The notes beneath the pieces are model-generated. The model did no database searches, was not told the DNA's origin, and worked only from the letters and a program-made list of their open reading frames with translations. The position numbers and the translations under genes were made by a program. This document shows, in pieces, positions 6,126 through 8,027 of a stretch of 8,027 bases of DNA. This stretch comes from an uncultured Bacilli bacterium. Lineage in GTDB: Bacteria > Bacillota_I > Bacilli_A > RF39 > UBA660. Positions within the stretch are counted from its first letter, which is position 1. Every line of letters starts with the position of its first letter. Location: positions 1 to 8,027 of the forward strand of contig CALVQP010000051.1 of NCBI GenBank assembly GCA_944358225.1, in the 5' to 3' direction.

Positions 6126-6852
6126 AGAATTTAATAGCGATTCATCTCAGTTAGATATTTTTGATAGTGGCAGTGAAAGTGATATTTATTTAAACCAAAA
6201 TCGTATTTTAAAGTATTTTAAAAGATTAAACTATTTTGGATATGAAAAAATGGCTAAAAAGTATGAAAAACTTAAAATTTTAAAATCTTTAAATTTAGAT
6301 TTTCATCCAAATATTTATGATTTTTTTCATCTTTCTAAATTTCACGAAAACTGGTTTATAGCATATACAATGCAATACTTAGATCATAACAAACTAAATA
6401 AAGAATATCTTGCATCTTTAAATTTTGACCAAAAAAAAGAACTTATTTTAATTATATATAAACACCTTTTAGAAGAAAGAAAATATAATATATACAATCT
6501 TGATATAAAATTAAGTAATTACTATATGTCTCACGCCAACAAACTTTATTCCTTAGATTTAGATAACTTTAATGTTGGTCCTTTAACTGCCGAAATTTTA
6601 CCAACTCCTATTCGTACTTACTCTCAAAATTACAATGTTACTTCTTGTGATAATTTACAAGATGTATCCTTTACTATTTTTACCTTGGAATTTTTATTAA
6701 AGCTTGATTTTAGTTTGTTAGATATTAAAGAAGTAGAAACAATTATTTATAATAGTAATTTCCAGTTGCAACTGCAAAAGTTAATTTTTGATCTATTTGC
6801 TTATCAAAACATAGATATAAACGAATTATTAACCATTTTAAACGATCTTTAA
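6118..6852 (+). CDS. Compact protein-kinase-like protein
   Basis: Soluble protein of 244 residues that I read as a small kinase-fold protein. In order: a loop resembling the glycine-rich loop (SGSESDIYL, 17-25), a following ILKYFK strand whose K32 fits the ATP-binding lysine, E50 in a helix, HPNIYDFF (63-70), a hinge-like YTMQYLD (83-89), YNLDIKLSNYY (127-137) matching the catalytic loop with D129, K131 and N134, and SLDLDNF (145-151) in the place of DFG, with D147 as metal ligand. The C-terminal lobe is short and helical. All key catalytic residues appear present, so activity is possible, but HRD and DFG are both altered and the substrate is unknown. ATG 6118 is preferred over GTG 6094 because AAGGA ends eight bases before it. 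It overlaps the membrane gene by 8 bases, implying coupled expression. A small-molecule (APH-like) kinase is an alternative. Confidence 0.65.
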   Translation: MYKEFNSDSSQLDIFDSGSESDIYLNQNRILKYFKRLNYFGYEKMAKKYEKLKILKSLNLDFHPNIYDFFHLSKFHENWFIAYTMQYLDHNKLNKEYLASLNFDQKKELILIIYKHLLEERKYNIYNLDIKLSNYYMSHANKLYSLDLDNFNVGPLTAEILPTPIRTYSQNYNVTSCDNLQDVSFTIFTLEFLLKLDFSLLDIKEVETIIYNSNFQLQLQKLIFDLFAYQNIDINELLTILNDL

Positions 6853-6856
6853 AATT

Positions 6857-6872
6857 AGTTAAATAATTAACT
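6857..6872. repeat. Short inverted repeat between kinase-like gene and valS promoter
   Basis: AGTTAA (6857-6862) and TTAACT (6867-6872) are perfect inverted arms around ATAA. It begins four bases after the kinase-like gene's stop and touches the -35 of the valS promoter. There is no T-run after it, so a terminator role is doubtful; chance occurrence in AT-rich DNA is possible. Confidence 0.25.
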
Positions 6873-6900
6873 TGAAATAATTATCTTAAAAATATATAAT
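6872..6900 (+). promoter_or_regulatory. Near-consensus sigmaA promoter of the valS T-box transcript
   Basis: TTGAAA (6872-6877) and a perfect TATAAT (6895-6900) are separated by 17 bases. Transcription would start at about 6907, just upstream of T-box stem I. This is the strongest promoter in the window, as expected for a gene controlled after initiation by attenuation. Confidence 0.8.
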
Positions 6901-6906
6901 ATCTAT

Positions 6907-7126
6907 GTAAATGCGAAGAACTAGAGGAGTAAATAAAGATTTTATTACAGAGAGTTAGTGGTTGGTGCAAACTAATATAAAACTTTATTGAAGGTAGCTA
7001 GGAAGCAGGATATTTGAACTTAAGTAAAATATCACGTTAATAGCGTTAATATTACAAGGTAAGAGAAATCTTACAAATTAAGGTGGTACCACGACATTTT
7101 CGTCCTTATGATGAAAATGTTTTTTT
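6907..7126 (+). promoter_or_regulatory. T-box leader (tRNA-Val sensing) upstream of valS
   Basis: The leader reads uncharged tRNA-Val and lets transcription continue into valS. Stem I has a lower helix CTAG/CTAG (6921-6924/6998-7001), an upper helix AATAAAG/CTTTATT (6932-6938/6983-6989), and a distal hairpin TTAGT/ACTAA (6955-6959/6971-6975). The specifier loop shows the conserved AGTA (6928-6931) opposite GAA (6990-6992), with GTA, a Val codon, at 6994-6996. Further stems follow: GATATTT/AAATATC (7009-7015/7027-7033) and GTAAGA-GAAA-TCTTAC (7059-7074). The T-box sequence AAGGTGGTACCACG lies at 7080-7093; its TGGT (7084-7087) can pair with a tRNA 3' ACCA end. The antiterminator pairs AAGG (7080-7083) with CCTT (7104-7107) and ACG (7091-7093) with CGT (7101-7103), leaving the usual seven-base bulge. 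Confidence 0.93.
7094..7126 (+). terminator. T-box intrinsic terminator before valS
   Basis: ACATTTTCGTC (7094-7104) pairs with GATGAAAATGT (7110-7120) as eleven pairs with one G-U, around a CTTAT loop, followed by a T-run to 7126. The left arm contains the CGTCC bases that the antiterminator needs, so the two structures exclude each other, as expected for a T-box. Confidence 0.9.
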
Positions 7127-7146
7127 ATTAGAAAAGAGGAGAAAAA

Positions 7147-8027
7147 ATGTTAGATAAAAAATATAATCATTTAGAAGTAGAAAAAAATAAATATCAGACT
7201 TGGAAAGAATCCGGTTATTTTACAAGCAATAAAAAAGACGCTCCGGCTTTTACCATAATTATACCGCCTCCTAATGTTACGGGAAAATTGCATTTGGGAC
7301 ACGCTTGGAATACTGCTTTACAAGATATTTTAATTCGTTATAAAAGAATGCAAGGGTTTGATACGCTTTGGTTGCCAGGCATGGATCATGCAGGAATAGC
7401 CACTCAAGCTAAAGTTGACAAACGTCTACAAGAAGAAGGTATTTCTCCTCGCTCTTTAAAACGAAAAGAGTGGTTGAAGCATGCTTGGGCTTGGAAAGAA
7501 GAGTATGCTGAAAATATTCATGCCCAATGGGCTAAATTAGGTTTGAGTCTTGATTATACTAAAGAACGCTTTACCTTAGATCAAGGTTTAAACCAAGCGG
7601 TAAAAAAAGTATTTGTTGATCTTTATAATAAAGGATTAATTTATCGTGGAGAACGTATTATAAATTGGGATCCAGTTCAAATGACAGCTTTATCAGATGA
7701 AGAAGTAATTTATAAAGAAGATAAAGGATATTTTTATCATCTAAAATATTACCTTGAAGATAAAAGCTCTTATTTAGATGTAGCTACTACAAGACCTGAA
7801 ACGCTTTTTGGAGATACGGCAGTAGCTGTTAATAAAAATGATGAAAGATATAAGCATTTAATAGGCAAAAATGTTATTTTACCTGTAGTCAATAAATTAA
7901 TTCCCATTATCGCTGATGATCATGCCGATATGACTAAAGGAAGTGGAGCGGTTAAGACTACACCCAATGGTACAAATCCTGTAATTATAAGGGTTATCAA
8001 GGACATGATTATGGCAGTTAATAGTAT
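7147..8027 (+). CDS. valS: Valyl-tRNA synthetase, 5' part (cut by window end)
   Basis: Class I synthetase that attaches valine to tRNA-Val. The first 293 codons of a gene usually near 870-900 are present. The start follows the domain pattern of the family: PPPNVTGKLHLGHAW (40-54) with the HIGH-type signature HLGH at 49-52, LPGMDHAGIATQ (76-87), INWDP (172-176), then the start of the CP1 editing domain with ATTRPETLFGDTAVAV (213-228) and IPIIADDHADM (252-262). ATG 7147 has a strong AGAGGAG site at 7135-7141, five bases upstream. The T-box leader and its Val specifier agree with the product. Past TP at 272-273 (about base 7965) the expected conserved AHD segment is missing in this frame, although a frame shifted by two bases keeps a similar pattern. 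This probably reflects indels at the edge of the sequence rather than a real gene end. Confidence 0.95.
   Translation, partial: MLDKKYNHLEVEKNKYQTWKESGYFTSNKKDAPAFTIIIPPPNVTGKLHLGHAWNTALQDILIRYKRMQGFDTLWLPGMDHAGIATQAKVDKRLQEEGISPRSLKRKEWLKHAWAWKEEYAENIHAQWAKLGLSLDYTKERFTLDQGLNQAVKKVFVDLYNKGLIYRGERIINWDPVQMTALSDEEVIYKEDKGYFYHLKYYLEDKSSYLDVATTRPETLFGDTAVAVNKNDERYKHLIGKNVILPVVNKLIPIIADDHADMTKGSGAVKTTPNGTNPVIIRVIKDMIMAVNS

Noticed and set aside
7035..7052. Direct repeat GTTAAT...GTTAAT as a CRISPR-like or tandem repeat
   Set aside because: Only two six-base copies, inside the T-box leader where stems II/IIA are expected; explained by RNA structure.

Overview
The window is AT-rich (by eye a little under 30% G+C) and comes from a low-GC Gram-positive relative, most likely a Bacilli or Mollicutes-like lineage within Bacillota. 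The reasons are a textbook T-box leader before a valyl-tRNA synthetase gene, strong Shine-Dalgarno sites, sigmaA-type promoters with extended -10 boxes, and TGA used as a true stop (it ends two genes), so this is not the Mycoplasma code. All genes are on the + strand. I cannot name a species.

Region 1 (1-189) holds no convincing gene. It contains a run of four inverted repeats, then an extended -10 promoter and a good ribosome binding site. Region 2 (190-3585) is three overlapping genes that look like one transcript: a GT4 glycosyltransferase, a Wzy/WaaL-type polysaccharide polymerase or ligase, and a CNNM/CorC-type membrane protein that ends right after its CBS pair. The first two belong to surface polysaccharide synthesis. 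The third shares their transcript but not an obvious job.

Region 3 (3591-6852) starts with its own promoter and carries a Bax inhibitor-1 family membrane protein, then a 598-residue membrane protein joining a DUF975-like half to a CmpB-type (PF06541-like) half, then a small protein-kinase-like protein whose start overlaps the end of the membrane gene. The DUF975/CmpB gene has no ATG, GTG or TTG at its natural start. The reading frame, the Shine-Dalgarno and the N-terminal family pattern all point to an ATC codon at 4329.

Region 4 (6853-8027) is a near-consensus promoter, a complete T-box leader with a GTA (Val) specifier and an antiterminator/terminator pair, and the 5' part of valS. The valS reading is normal to about residue 273. 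The last 60 or so bases then lose the family's sequence in frame, while a shifted frame keeps a recognisable shadow of it, which suggests indels at a contig edge.

I see no CRISPR array, insertion sequence, tRNA or rRNA. The most interesting points are the ATC start, the kinase-like protein coupled to the DUF975/CmpB membrane protein, the CNNM protein lacking its C-terminal domain, the damaged valS tail, and the structured left edge.
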